DNA of 39,862 bases from Actinomycetes bacterium (GCA_025964615.1 JAOPYM010000272.1:1-39862), one strand, 5' to 3'. Counted from the stretch's first letter, positions 26,914 to 35,187 are shown. Notes: a model not told the origin generated them from the sequence alone. Translations and numbers: made by a program.

Positions 26914-27980
26914 CGGGGCACCTCCCGCGCCGCCGGGCTGTGGTCGGCCGGGCTGTCGTAGGGCGGCGGATCGCCGGGCCCGGCCTGCGGCTCGCCGCGG
27001 GTGCGCAGGACGTGGCGCAGCAGCCTGGCGAGGGAGGGGACCACGCCTTCGGGCAGGAACCTGATCACCAGCAGGAACAGGCAGCCGAAGAGGATCAGTG
27101 AGATCCCGGCGTTGCTGAACCGCAGGGTCAGGTACTGCTGCATCGGCTCCAGGAGCAGTGCGCCGACGACGGGGCCGGTGACCGTGCCCAGGCCGCCGAG
27201 GAAGGCCATCAGCGCGATGGTCACGTCGAAGAGCGCATCGAAGACGAACGGCGGATAGATGCTGCCCAGGTAGTAGGCGGTGATCGCGCCGCACATGCCG
27301 GTGATGAAGCCGGTCAGGGCGAAGGCGGCGAGCTTCACCCGCTCGGTCCGTACGCCGAGACCGCGCGCCCGGTCCTCATCGTCGCGGATCGCCAGCAGGT
27401 CCAGGCCGAAGCGCGACCGCCGCACCGCCCAGGACAGCGCGATCGCCACCACCGCGACCACCAGGGCGGCCGCGTAGAAGTAGTTGTTGTAGGTGTCGGC
27501 GAGCCAGGGCGGCATCGGTAGTTGCATGCCACCGGAACCATTGGTGAGCGAGTGCAGGTTGTAGGCCAGCAGCTGGAAGACGAAGAAGATCGAGATGGTG
27601 ACGACCACGAAGGTGTGCCGTCTGGTCCGCAGCGCGAGCCACCCGACCGGTACCCCGACCAGCCCGGCGAACAGTCCCGCGAGCGGAACCAGAGCGAAGA
27701 TCCCGATCCCGCCCTTGAGGTGCAGGTCCTTGGCGACATTGGCGAGGAAGTACGCGCCGGAGCCGAAGAAGACGGCGTTTCCCAACGCCATGTAGCCGCT
27801 GTAACCGGAGAACAGGTTCCAGGCCGACGATGACCCGACGAACAGCAGCGTGAACATCGCCACCGAGGTGACCGCCGGGTTGGTGAAGACGAAGGGAAAG
27901 GCGACGGCGGCGATCAGCGCCAGCCCGGCGGTGCCCACGCGGGCGCCTCGCCAGAGCGGCGTCGCAAGCGGATCGTTCAT
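26910..27980 (-). CDS. livM: LivM-type permease
   Basis: A 356-residue membrane permease with about nine or ten hydrophobic segments between residues 15 and 320. It has the family motifs NLFSGYSGYMALGNAVFFGSG near 55-75 and the cytoplasmic coupling loop LDLLAIRDDEDRARGLG. The C-terminal 30 residues are hydrophilic and Pro-rich. ATG 27980 overlaps the livH stop and the livG GTG overlaps its own stop. With LivH it forms the transmembrane pore of the importer. Confidence 0.92.
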   Translation of the reverse strand: MNDPLATPLWRGARVGTAGLALIAAVAFPFVFTNPAVTSVAMFTLLFVGSSSAWNLFSGYSGYMALGNAVFFGSGAYFLANVAKDLHLKGGIGIFALVPLAGLFAGLVGVPVGWLALRTRRHTFVVVTISIFFVFQLLAYNLHSLTNGSGGMQLPMPPWLADTYNNYFYAAALVVAVVAIALSWAVRRSRFGLDLLAIRDDEDRARGLGVRTERVKLAAFALTGFITGMCGAITAYYLGSIYPPFVFDALFDVTIALMAFLGGLGTVTGPVVGALLLEPMQQYLTLRFSNAGISLILFGCLFLLVIRFLPEGVVPSLARLLRHVLRTRGEPQAGPGDPPPYDSPADHSPAAREVPR

Positions 27981-28858
27981 TGTGCCCTCGCCGCCTGCCG
28001 CCCGAACAGTCCGTTCGGGCGCACGATCAGCACCACGATGAGCACCGCGAAGAACATCGTGCTGGCCCAGACCGGCGACCAGAGCACCGCCGTCACATCC
28101 TCGATCACCAGCGCCACGACCGCGGCGATCAGCGCGCCGCCGATACTGCCGAGGCCGCCGAGGACCACGATCACCAGCAGCCGGGAGATCAGGTCGTAGC
28201 CGGAGTTCGGGTTGAAGGTGGTGGTGGCCCCGAACACCATCCCGCCGGCCGCCGTCACCGCCGCGCCGATGCCGAAGGTGATCGCCGACACCCGGTTGAT
28301 GTCGATGCCGACGAGCTGCGCGCCCGCCCGGTTCTGCATCGAGGCCCGGATGCTGTAGCCGGTGCGGGTCCGGTAGAGGAACACCTGCAGGGCGGCCAGG
28401 CCTGCCACTGCCAGCGCGAAGCCGAGCAGATAGATGTAGGGCAGGTAGAAGCCCAGCAGGTGCAGGGACCGGTCCACGTACCAGGCGTGCAGGCTGCGCA
28501 GATCGCCTGAGAAGAACTGGGTGAGGATCCCCTCGATCACAATGGCCACGGCGAAGGTGACCAGGATCGACAGCGCCGTGCGGTTCTGCTGCTTGAGCCG
28601 CCGGACGAACCCCCACTCGATGCCGACGCCGACGAAGAACATGACGGGGACCGTGATGAACAACCCGAGGAACGGGTCAAGGCCCAGATGGGTCTGTAGC
28701 ACGTAGCTGAGGTAGGCGCCGAGGACCACCAGGATCCCCTGGGCGATATTGATGATCTCCATAACGCCGAAGATCAGTGTCAGCCCGGCTGCCATCAGGG
28801 CGTACACCCCACCGGTCAGCACTCCGTCGACGACCGCCTTGGCAAGCTCCGTACTCAA
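27977..28858 (-). CDS. livH: LivH-type permease
   Basis: A 293-residue permease with about eight membrane segments. It has the LivH N-terminus GVLTGGVYALMAAGLTLIFG, then MEIINIAQG, the coupling loop YSIRASMQNRAGAQLVGIDI and GLGSIGGALIAAVV. The start codon is TTG at 28858, supported by GGGAG six nt upstream; no ATG or GTG fits. A strong hairpin precedes it, separating it from the binding-protein gene. A weak TTG start after a hairpin suggests lower expression than the binding protein. Confidence 0.9.
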   Translation of the reverse strand: MSTELAKAVVDGVLTGGVYALMAAGLTLIFGVMEIINIAQGILVVLGAYLSYVLQTHLGLDPFLGLFITVPVMFFVGVGIEWGFVRRLKQQNRTALSILVTFAVAIVIEGILTQFFSGDLRSLHAWYVDRSLHLLGFYLPYIYLLGFALAVAGLAALQVFLYRTRTGYSIRASMQNRAGAQLVGIDINRVSAITFGIGAAVTAAGGMVFGATTTFNPNSGYDLISRLLVIVVLGGLGSIGGALIAAVVALVIEDVTAVLWSPVWASTMFFAVLIVVLIVRPNGLFGRQAARAQ

Positions 28859-28883
28859 ATATCACTCCCGATGGGTGTCACCA

Positions 28884-28922
28884 TGCCGGACCGTCCGGGT
28901 CGCGCCCCCGGGCGGTCCGGCA
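28884..28922 (-). terminator. Intercistronic hairpin (attenuator) between binding-protein and permease genes
   Basis: TGCCGGACCG (28884-28893) pairs perfectly with CGGTCCGGCA (28913-28922), and inner CCGGG/CCCGG can extend the stem. It lies 22 nt after the binding-protein stop and 26 nt before the livH start. Such hairpins commonly reduce read-through and protect the upstream message, giving excess binding protein. Confidence 0.7.
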
Positions 28923-28943
28923 CGGCGGGATCGCGGGGCCTCG

Positions 28944-30203
28944 TTACCAGACAGGCTTGGGATAGAGGATGGCCGTGGTGGCGGGCGGAGCCGGGACCAG
29001 CAACTGGCCGGCGTCCGGCTGGTACGGGACGAGGGCGCCGTTCTGCCACTGGAAGGCATAGGCGAACGCCTTGATGTTCTGCCCGGTCGCGTCGAACTGC
29101 ACCGGTCCCTGCACCGAGGTGAAGGTCCCGGAGTGCAGTTCGGCGTTGAGCTTGGTCTGGTCGAGGCTGCCGATCGCCTTGACCGCCTGCGCCGTGACCT
29201 CACCGACGGCGTAGCCTTCCGGCACGTCCGAGCTGACGTCCTGGGCGGTGCCGCCGTACGCCTTGAGGTATGCCGCGATCAGCTCGGCGTTACCCGGCGT
29301 GGTGACCGTCGGGTACCACTCGTTGGGCACCATGATGCCCTGGGTGTGGTTGGCGCCGACGTTCTTGATGAACTGCGCGCCCTGGTCGGGCCCGGCGGTC
29401 GCGATGAAGGCCTTGGGGTTGTACTTCTGCTGAACGAACTGCTTGATGAACGCGGTGACATCCGGCAGCAGGGTGCCGACCAGTACCACGTCCGCCTTGG
29501 CGCTGATCATGCCGGCGGCGATCGGGCCGTAGTCGGTGGTCTCCGGGGGATAGACCTTGTTGTAGACCGTCTTGACGCCGGCCGCTTCGAGAACGGCTCG
29601 GGCGGCGTCGAGCTGCGGCGCGGTGAACGGGTCGTCCTCGGTGGCGTACGCGGCGGTCTTCGGCCGGGTCGCGGCCGGCATGGCGGCCAGCCACTTGGCG
29701 GAGCTGACCAGGTTGTTGGCCACCGGCAGGCTGACGTCGTACACGTTGTGCAGGCCGCTGGTGAACACCGAAGGACCGCCGCCCGCGCCCTCGACGAAGG
29801 CGTATCCGTAGCGGGCCACGACTTGCGAGGCGGCCTTGGTGAGCAGCGTCGAGAACGGCCCGAAGGTGAGGTCGGCATGGTCGACGCTGATCAGCTTCTG
29901 GTAGTTGGTCGCGACCTGAACGGGGCTGCTGGCATCGTTGACGATGTCGAGTGTGACCTGGCGGCCGAGCAGGCCGCCGGAGGCGTTGATCGCGTTCGCC
30001 CAGAGCTGGTAGCCCTGCTGGAACGCCTTCCCATCCGCGGAGAAGTCTCCGGTGAGTGAGAGCGAGATACCGATCTTGATCGGACCGCTCTTGGTGCCAG
30101 TGCTCTTCGTCGAGCTGGAGCAGGCCGTGAGGGCCAGGGACAGGGACAGTGCCCCTGCCGTCGCCACAGTCCGCACACGCCCGATTGACCGTCGTTTCGG
30201 CAA
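28944..30203 (-). CDS. Periplasmic-type substrate-binding lipoprotein (LivK/Peripla_BP_6 family)
   Basis: A 419-residue extracellular lipoprotein. A basic N-terminus and hydrophobic core lead to the lipobox LALTAC with lipidated Cys28, then a Ser/Thr linker. The binding domain opens with IKIGISLSLTGDFSADGKAF and continues with NASGGLLGRQVTLDIVNDAS, typical of amino-acid/amide-binding type I proteins. Near the C-terminus is FDATGQNIKAFAYAFQWQNG. The start is TTG 30203, because the frame has no better start next to the signal peptide and GAGGAG lies just upstream. It is first gene of the importer operon, with a promoter and LacI-type operator upstream. The ligand cannot be read from sequence. 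Confidence 0.9.
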   Translation of the reverse strand: MPKRRSIGRVRTVATAGALSLSLALTACSSSTKSTGTKSGPIKIGISLSLTGDFSADGKAFQQGYQLWANAINASGGLLGRQVTLDIVNDASSPVQVATNYQKLISVDHADLTFGPFSTLLTKAASQVVARYGYAFVEGAGGGPSVFTSGLHNVYDVSLPVANNLVSSAKWLAAMPAATRPKTAAYATEDDPFTAPQLDAARAVLEAAGVKTVYNKVYPPETTDYGPIAAGMISAKADVVLVGTLLPDVTAFIKQFVQQKYNPKAFIATAGPDQGAQFIKNVGANHTQGIMVPNEWYPTVTTPGNAELIAAYLKAYGGTAQDVSSDVPEGYAVGEVTAQAVKAIGSLDQTKLNAELHSGTFTSVQGPVQFDATGQNIKAFAYAFQWQNGALVPYQPDAGQLLVPAPPATTAILYPKPVW

Positions 30204-30268
30204 CCTTGGCTCATCTCCTCGAGAACTCGGCAGGCGCCAGCGGGGCGCCGCGCAATTACGCCCCCGAA

Positions 30269-30280
30269 GCAATCGTTTGC
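30269..30280. promoter_or_regulatory. LacI-type operator 1
   Basis: GCAATCGTTTGC has the LacI/GalR operator form with a central CG. It lies just downstream of the expected start (about 30281) of the binding-protein promoter, where a repressor would block transcription. Operator 2 is the same sequence inverted. Confidence 0.6.
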
Positions 30281-30287
30281 CTAAGCC

Positions 30288-30316
30288 AGTGTGATGACCA
30301 CCACAGTGGGCGTCAA
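30288..30316 (-). promoter_or_regulatory. Promoter of the importer operon
   Basis: On the minus strand TTGACG (30316-30311), 17 nt, then CACACT (30293-30288) predicts a start near 30281, immediately before operator 1. Spacing is ideal; the -10 differs from TANNNT in the first base. Confidence 0.5.
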
Positions 30317-30397
30317 TAGGTCAAACCCCCTCGCATAAGGGCTTCCTGGAGGGAACCCAGCGAACCGCCAGGCCAGGTGGCCGCTCTCCGGTGAGGC

Positions 30398-30426
30398 TTG
30401 ACGGGACGGTTGATGCAAACGATTGT
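30398..30426 (+). promoter_or_regulatory. Promoter of the signal-less binding-protein-like gene
   Basis: TTGACG (30398-30403), 17 nt, then GATTGT (30421-30426) predicts a start near 30433, leaving about 29 nt to ATG 30462. The -10 is covered by operator 2. Confidence 0.5.
30415..30426. promoter_or_regulatory. LacI-type operator 2
   Basis: GCAAACGATTGT is the reverse complement of operator 1 in 11 of 12 bases. It covers the -10 of the rightward promoter. The two sites are 146 bp apart, a distance that could permit looping. Confidence 0.6.
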
Positions 30427-30461
30427 TGCTACCTGCCGGGGTGGTACAGGGAGGCGGCGCG

Positions 30462-31370
30462 ATGGACGGTCACGTGCGGTTGGGCGTCTTCAGCCCGTCA
30501 GTCGTGCTGGGCGTCGCGCAGGCCTGCGGAGCCCTGGCCGAGGCCGGCCTGCACGTCGAGGAGATCCCGGTCACCTCCTCGTCCCAGCAGTTCGCACTCC
30601 TGCTCGCCGGCGGCCTTGACGCGGTGTTCACCAGCCCCGACAACGTGCTCGCCTACCGGGGCTCTGCGGCCAATCCGCTGGGCCGCACGGCCGATGTCCG
30701 GATCCTCGCCGCGGTGGACCGGGGACTCGGCCTGTCTCTGTTCCACGGTCCGCGGATCAGCGGGCTCAGCGGGCTCAGCGGCCTGAGAGGTGGGGTGCTC
30801 GGCGTAGACGTGCCGACGTCGGGGTTCGCGTTCGTGGCCTACGAGCTGCTGGCCCGCCACGGGCTGCGGTACGGAGCCGACTACGAGGTGCGGCCGCTGG
30901 GTACGACGCCGATGCGGGCCACCGCCCTGGTCGAGGGGCAGTGCGACATGACCGTGCTCAACGCCGGCAGCGACCTGCGCGCCGAGGCGGCCGGCTGTAC
31001 CCGGCTCAGCCGCGCGTCGTCTCTCGGGCCCTATCTCGGTACGGTCCTGGCCGCGCCGGCAGGGGGCACCGCCGCGCTGGGCGCCCTCACGGAGGTCCTG
31101 CTGGAGACCGCCCGCTCGCTGGTCGAGGGCCGGCTGGCCGAACTCGCGGCCTCGGTCATCCGCGCCCGGCTCGGCCTGGACCCGCAGGACGTCCTGCGGC
31201 ACCTGCAGATCATGGCGGACCGGGACGAGGGGCTGGTGCCCGGCGGGCGGGTGGACCCCGGCTCGCTCGGCACGCTCCGGTGGCTGCGGAGCCGGTACGG
31301 CGGTGGCCAGGGCGCCGAGCCGGACCCCGGCCTGGTGGACGATCGGTTCCTGCCACCCGCTGGGCTGTGA
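30462..31370 (+). CDS. Substrate-binding-protein-like (PBP2-fold, NMT1/SsuA-like) protein without signal peptide
   Basis: A 302-residue protein reading like the NMT1/SsuA branch of periplasmic binding folds: VRLGVFSPSVVLGVAQACGA at the start, EEIPVTSSSQQFALLLAGGL with DAVFTSPDNVLAY, and VDVPTSGFAFVAYELLARHG mid-protein. It has no signal peptide or lipobox, so it is probably cytoplasmic and may be a sensor or an enzyme rather than a transporter part. ATG 30462 with GGGAGG upstream is a clear start. A tandem 9-bp repeat at 30758-30784 encodes SGLSGLSGL. It is divergent from the importer operon and shares its LacI-type operators. A mis-sorted or non-classically exported receptor cannot be excluded. 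Confidence 0.65.
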   Translation: MDGHVRLGVFSPSVVLGVAQACGALAEAGLHVEEIPVTSSSQQFALLLAGGLDAVFTSPDNVLAYRGSAANPLGRTADVRILAAVDRGLGLSLFHGPRISGLSGLSGLRGGVLGVDVPTSGFAFVAYELLARHGLRYGADYEVRPLGTTPMRATALVEGQCDMTVLNAGSDLRAEAAGCTRLSRASSLGPYLGTVLAAPAGGTAALGALTEVLLETARSLVEGRLAELAASVIRARLGLDPQDVLRHLQIMADRDEGLVPGGRVDPGSLGTLRWLRSRYGGGQGAEPDPGLVDDRFLPPAGL

Positions 31371-31375
31371 GCAGT

Positions 31376-32305
31376 TCAGGCGGGCTTGGTGGCGGAGATG
31401 GGGTAGCCGAGGCGGGTGAGCTCGCGGGCGGCGATCCGTTCGACCTGCTGGGCCTGCCGGTCGGTGAGCCGGTGGCGCCAGATGCCGATCGAGGACTGCT
31501 CGGCCTTCCGGCCCCGTGACGGGACCAGGCCGGACAGGGCGATCTTGGAGATCGGGGCGTCGAGGAAGGCCGACATCCTCGGGGCGACCGCCGAGGGCCC
31601 GCTGACAAGGTCCTCGTACCGGACTGTGAACAGCTGCTCGGCGGGGATCTGGGCGCGCAACCGGGCGCTCAGCCGGATCGAGCCACGCCAGCGCAGCGCG
31701 CACTTCACTGCTGCGGCGGCCTTGGGCCACCGGGCCAGGTCGGTGTGGTCCTCCACACCGAGGAACGGGTTGGGAAAGACCTCGTCCAAGTTGGTGAAGC
31801 CCGGCTTGAACCAGGTCAGGCACCGTTCGTCGGCCAGCATCTCGGCCACTACGTCCCGGCCGTCCCTGATCACCTGGATCAGCTGTGCGTCCGGGAAGGC
31901 GTCCAGCAGGACGTCGGCGCTGTAGAGCAGGTCGGGGGAGGCGTCGGCGAACCGGTCCACATCCGTGGCCTGCACGCACGGCCCGGGGCCCGGGAACGAG
32001 CCGAGGGACCGGCACTCGGCGGAGCAGGCCGTGCAGGAGTCCGGGGACATCCGCCAGGACTCGGCGAGTGCGTCCCTGAGCACCCGGGCGGCCCCGCGCT
32101 CGCGGTCGGTGGCCATCGCGGGCTTGCGGGCGAACGCGTACACCACCCGCATCACCTCGGGCCGGGAGGCCGTCAGATGGAAGCCGGTGGACCGTTTCAG
32201 GGCAAGCGCAAGTAGATCCGTGCCGGAGTGGGGAGCGCCCACGATGAACACCGGCCGACGGACCTTGGTGCCATTGACGACCAGGATGTGCGGTGCTGAC
32301 CTCAT
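31376..32305 (-). CDS. PAPS-dependent sulfotransferase family protein
   Basis: A 309-residue protein with the sulfotransferase P-loop-like motif RPVFIVGAPHSGTDLL (residues 17-32), which binds the 5'-phosphosulfate of PAPS, and the 3'-phosphate region VIRDGRDVVAEML. It would transfer sulfate to a hydroxyl or amine of an unknown acceptor. Unusual is a cysteine group at C91, C94, C98 and C110 (CTACSAEC), which could bind a metal or form disulfides. ATG 32305 is chosen; GTG 32326 is in frame but neither has a clear ribosome binding site, so a leaderless message is possible. It converges on the preceding gene with a 5-nt gap. Confidence 0.8.
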   Translation of the reverse strand: MRSAPHILVVNGTKVRRPVFIVGAPHSGTDLLALALKRSTGFHLTASRPEVMRVVYAFARKPAMATDRERGAARVLRDALAESWRMSPDSCTACSAECRSLGSFPGPGPCVQATDVDRFADASPDLLYSADVLLDAFPDAQLIQVIRDGRDVVAEMLADERCLTWFKPGFTNLDEVFPNPFLGVEDHTDLARWPKAAAAVKCALRWRGSIRLSARLRAQIPAEQLFTVRYEDLVSGPSAVAPRMSAFLDAPISKIALSGLVPSRGRKAEQSSIGIWRHRLTDRQAQQVERIAARELTRLGYPISATKPA

Positions 32306-32510
32306 AGCCACGAGCAAGTGTGACACTCACCGCACCCGGGTGTGGCGCAAGGGAGGCCTTCGGGAACTTAGCACTGGTGTATTGGGCGGATATGTGATCA
32401 TCTGACCGTATAGCCGCGGTACCGGGCCGGGTGATGTGAAACCAGAGGTCTTCCGTTATGCGGGCTTCTCCTGACAAGCTCTATTCCGTCGCGTAAATGA
32501 GGAGGGGTGC

Positions 32511-33386
32511 ATGGGCGGGGGCGCTCCTTACGACGATGGGGCGCTCGACTCGCTCGTCGTCCTGGTGGCCGAGAACCTCGGCTACTCCTGTCGCCGGGTG
32601 CCTGGGGACGTCATGCTCCTCGAGGGCGCCAACCGGCTTCATGTCAGCATGCGCAACCTGCGGCAGCTGGCCAGGCTGGTGCCCAAGGACGACTGGCCGG
32701 CGCTGGTGGCCGACCACGTCTCCACGATCGTCACCGCCATCGAGGAGCCGCTCGACCTCAGCAACTTCGAGCTCGCCAAGCATCTGCTGCGGACTCGCAT
32801 CTACCCGGCGGAGGCCGACAACGGCATCCTGGCCGCGCGGCCGTTCGCACCCGGGCTGATCGAGGCCGTTGTCGTCGACACCCCCACCACGGTACGGACC
32901 GTGACGCTGGAGGAGGCGGAGGGCTGGCCGGTCGCCCAGGATCGGCTGTTCGAGCTGGGCCGTGCCAACGTGCGTGGCGACGGACCGCTCCAATGCGAGG
33001 AGCAGGAACTCGGCGACGTCCGGCTCTCGGTCCTGCACGGCTGGACCTTCTACGCCGCGACCCACGTGATCTGGCTGGACGAGTACCTGGAGCTCGGGCC
33101 CTACGGGGCGCTGGTCGTGGTGCCCAGCCGCAGTGTGATCGTCGCGTACCCGATCCGGAACAAGACCGCCGCCGGGTACGGCGAGACGGTCCGGGCCGCG
33201 ACCGAACTCCAGGTACAGGCCCAGCACGGCTACGAGGACGGGCCCGGCTCGCTGAGCCCGCACCTGTTCTGGTGGCGGTCCAGCGGCCTGACCCTCCTCG
33301 AGACCCGCTTCGACGGCGACTCGCTGGTGCTGCCCCGCGACTTCCTGGCCACCCTCAGCCACCTCACCGCGGAGCAGGGCCCGTAG
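32511..33386 (+). CDS. Conserved hypothetical protein, possibly DUF1444 (YtpQ)-like
   Basis: A 291-residue soluble protein with no signal peptide or membrane segment. The middle (TVTLEEAEGWPVAQDRLFEL followed by GRANV) faintly recalls DUF1444/YtpQ proteins, where a similar helix with a conserved Asn precedes a beta sheet. A central hydrophobic strand, LGPYGALVVVPSRSVIVAYP, fits that plan. The match is weak and no function is offered. ATG 32511 has GAGGAGG six nt upstream and is a strong start. It is flanked by a divergent sulfotransferase gene and a convergent GH15 gene, so it is its own transcription unit. Confidence 0.6.
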   Translation: MGGGAPYDDGALDSLVVLVAENLGYSCRRVPGDVMLLEGANRLHVSMRNLRQLARLVPKDDWPALVADHVSTIVTAIEEPLDLSNFELAKHLLRTRIYPAEADNGILAARPFAPGLIEAVVVDTPTTVRTVTLEEAEGWPVAQDRLFELGRANVRGDGPLQCEEQELGDVRLSVLHGWTFYAATHVIWLDEYLELGPYGALVVVPSRSVIVAYPIRNKTAAGYGETVRAATELQVQAQHGYEDGPGSLSPHLFWWRSSGLTLLETRFDGDSLVLPRDFLATLSHLTAEQGP

Positions 33387-33411
33387 TCCCTGGGCCGCGC
33401 GAGCGCCATAT

Positions 33412-35187
33412 TCACCCGCCGTGGCCGGAGATGCCGTAGGCGGTACGGATCAGGGGGACGTGGCTGAAGGCCTGCGGGAAGTTGCCGACCTGGCGCTTCA
33501 GCCGGGGGTCGTACTCTTCGGCAAGCAGGCCCACATCGTTGCGCAGGCTGAGCAGCTGCTCGAACAACTCCCTGGCCTCGTCCTCCCGGCCGATCATCTG
33601 CAGCCCGTCGGCCAGCCAGAACGAGCATGCCAGGAAGGCCCCCTCGACGCCGACCAGGCCGTCGGACGACTCGCCCTCACGGGTCGGGTAGCGGCGCACG
33701 AAGCCGTCGCCCGCCAGGTCCCGCTGGACCGCCTCGATGGTTCCGACGACCCGGCGGTCGGAGGCGGGCAGGAAGCCGACCTGCGGGATCAGCAGTAGTG
33801 CGGCGTCCACGTCGGCCGAGCCGTACGACTGGGTGAAGGTGTTGCGCTCGGGGTCGTACCCCTGCTCACAGACCTGGGCGTGGATCTCGTCGCGGATCTC
33901 CCGCCAGTGCTCGACCGGGCCCTCCCGGCCGAACTCCTCGACCATCCGGACGGCCCGGTCGAAGGCCACCCAGCACATCACCTTCGAGTGCACGAAGTGC
34001 CGGCGTGCCCCGCGGATCTCCCAGAGTCCCTCGTCCGGCTGCTTCCAGATCGGCTCCAGGTGGTTGAGCAGGGCCTGCTGCATCGACCACACGTGCCGTT
34101 CGCCCATCAGGCCGGCTTTGGCGGCCACGTACAGCGAGTCCATGACCTCGCCCGGCACGTCCAGCTGGAGCTGCGCAGCCGCGGCGTTGCCCACCCGTAC
34201 CGGGCTTGAGCCCGCATACCCCGCCAGCCAGGGGACCTCCCATTCGGCGAGCCGCCGTTCGCCGCTGATGCCGTACATGATCTGGATGTCCTCGGGGCTG
34301 CCGGCCACGGCCCGGACCAGCCACTGCCGCCATTGGTCGGCGACCTCGTGGAACCCACTGCTGAGCAGGGCCTCCAGGGTCATGGTGGCGTCCCGCAGCC
34401 AGCAGTAGCGGTAGTCCCAGTTGCGGCTGCCGCCGATCGCCTCTGGTAGCGAGGTGGTCGGTGCCGCGACGATGCCGCCGGTCGGCGAGTACGTCAGAGC
34501 CTTCAGGGTGATGAGCGAGCGGACGACCGCGTCGCGGTACTCGCCGTGATAGTTGAGGTGCTGGACCCAGTCCTGCCACAGGTACTCGGTCTCCACGAGT
34601 GCGAGCAACGGGTCGACCGGCTTGGGCGGCGGCAGGTGCGAGGGATGCCAGGTCAGCACGAACGGGATGCGCTCGCCGGCGCTGACCGTGAAGTCGGCGG
34701 TGTGCGCGAAGTCCTGCCCGTCGAGTTCGAGGGGGCCGCGCAGCCAGATGGAGTCCGGACCGGCTATTCCGGCCAGCTGTCCGTCGATCTTGCGCATCCA
34801 GGGGACCACGTGCCCGTAGTCGAAGCGCAGTCGCAGTTCGAGGTGCATCGGAACCTCGCCGCTGACCCCCTCGACGATCCGGACGACGTCGGGTGCCTCA
34901 CCTCGGTGCGGCATGAAGTCGATGATCCGTACGGTACCGGTGGGCGTCTCCCACTCGGTCTCCAGGATGAGCGTGTCGCCCCGGTAACGGCGGGTGGAGG
35001 AGAGGGATTCGACGTTGGTGGGCGCGATGCTCCAGTGGCCGTTGTCCTCGTCGCCGAGCAGGGCGGCGAAGACCGCGGCGGAGTCAAAGCGTGGGAAGCA
35101 CAGCCAGTCGATGGAGCCGTTCCGGCAGACCAGCGCCGCGCTCTGCATGTCGCCGATCAGCGCGTAGTCTTCAATGCGTGCAGGCAT
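33412..35187 (-). CDS. Glycoside hydrolase family 15 protein (trehalase/glucoamylase-like)
   Basis: A 591-residue cytoplasmic GH15 enzyme. The N-terminal beta-sandwich opens with the actinobacterial signature IEDYALIGDMQSAALVCRNG and DWLCFPRFDS. The (alpha/alpha)6 barrel has RNWDYRYCWLRDATMT (about residues 248-263) and the C-terminal GAFLACSFWLADGL, both lining the active site. Mycobacterial homologues of this length are trehalases; other members are glucoamylases or glucodextranases. Trehalose hydrolysis is the best guess. ATG 35187 is preceded by GAGGGG and a good promoter. It is monocistronic. Confidence 0.88.
   Translation of the reverse strand: MPARIEDYALIGDMQSAALVCRNGSIDWLCFPRFDSAAVFAALLGDEDNGHWSIAPTNVESLSSTRRYRGDTLILETEWETPTGTVRIIDFMPHRGEAPDVVRIVEGVSGEVPMHLELRLRFDYGHVVPWMRKIDGQLAGIAGPDSIWLRGPLELDGQDFAHTADFTVSAGERIPFVLTWHPSHLPPPKPVDPLLALVETEYLWQDWVQHLNYHGEYRDAVVRSLITLKALTYSPTGGIVAAPTTSLPEAIGGSRNWDYRYCWLRDATMTLEALLSSGFHEVADQWRQWLVRAVAGSPEDIQIMYGISGERRLAEWEVPWLAGYAGSSPVRVGNAAAAQLQLDVPGEVMDSLYVAAKAGLMGERHVWSMQQALLNHLEPIWKQPDEGLWEIRGARRHFVHSKVMCWVAFDRAVRMVEEFGREGPVEHWREIRDEIHAQVCEQGYDPERNTFTQSYGSADVDAALLLIPQVGFLPASDRRVVGTIEAVQRDLAGDGFVRRYPTREGESSDGLVGVEGAFLACSFWLADGLQMIGREDEARELFEQLLSLRNDVGLLAEEYDPRLKRQVGNFPQAFSHVPLIRTAYGISGHGG

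Noticed and set aside
33390-33411. TGGGCCGCGCGAGCGCC as a further copy of the dispersed repeat
   Set aside because: It matches only a short GC-rich part and lacks the arms and the 40-nt core, so chance cannot be excluded.
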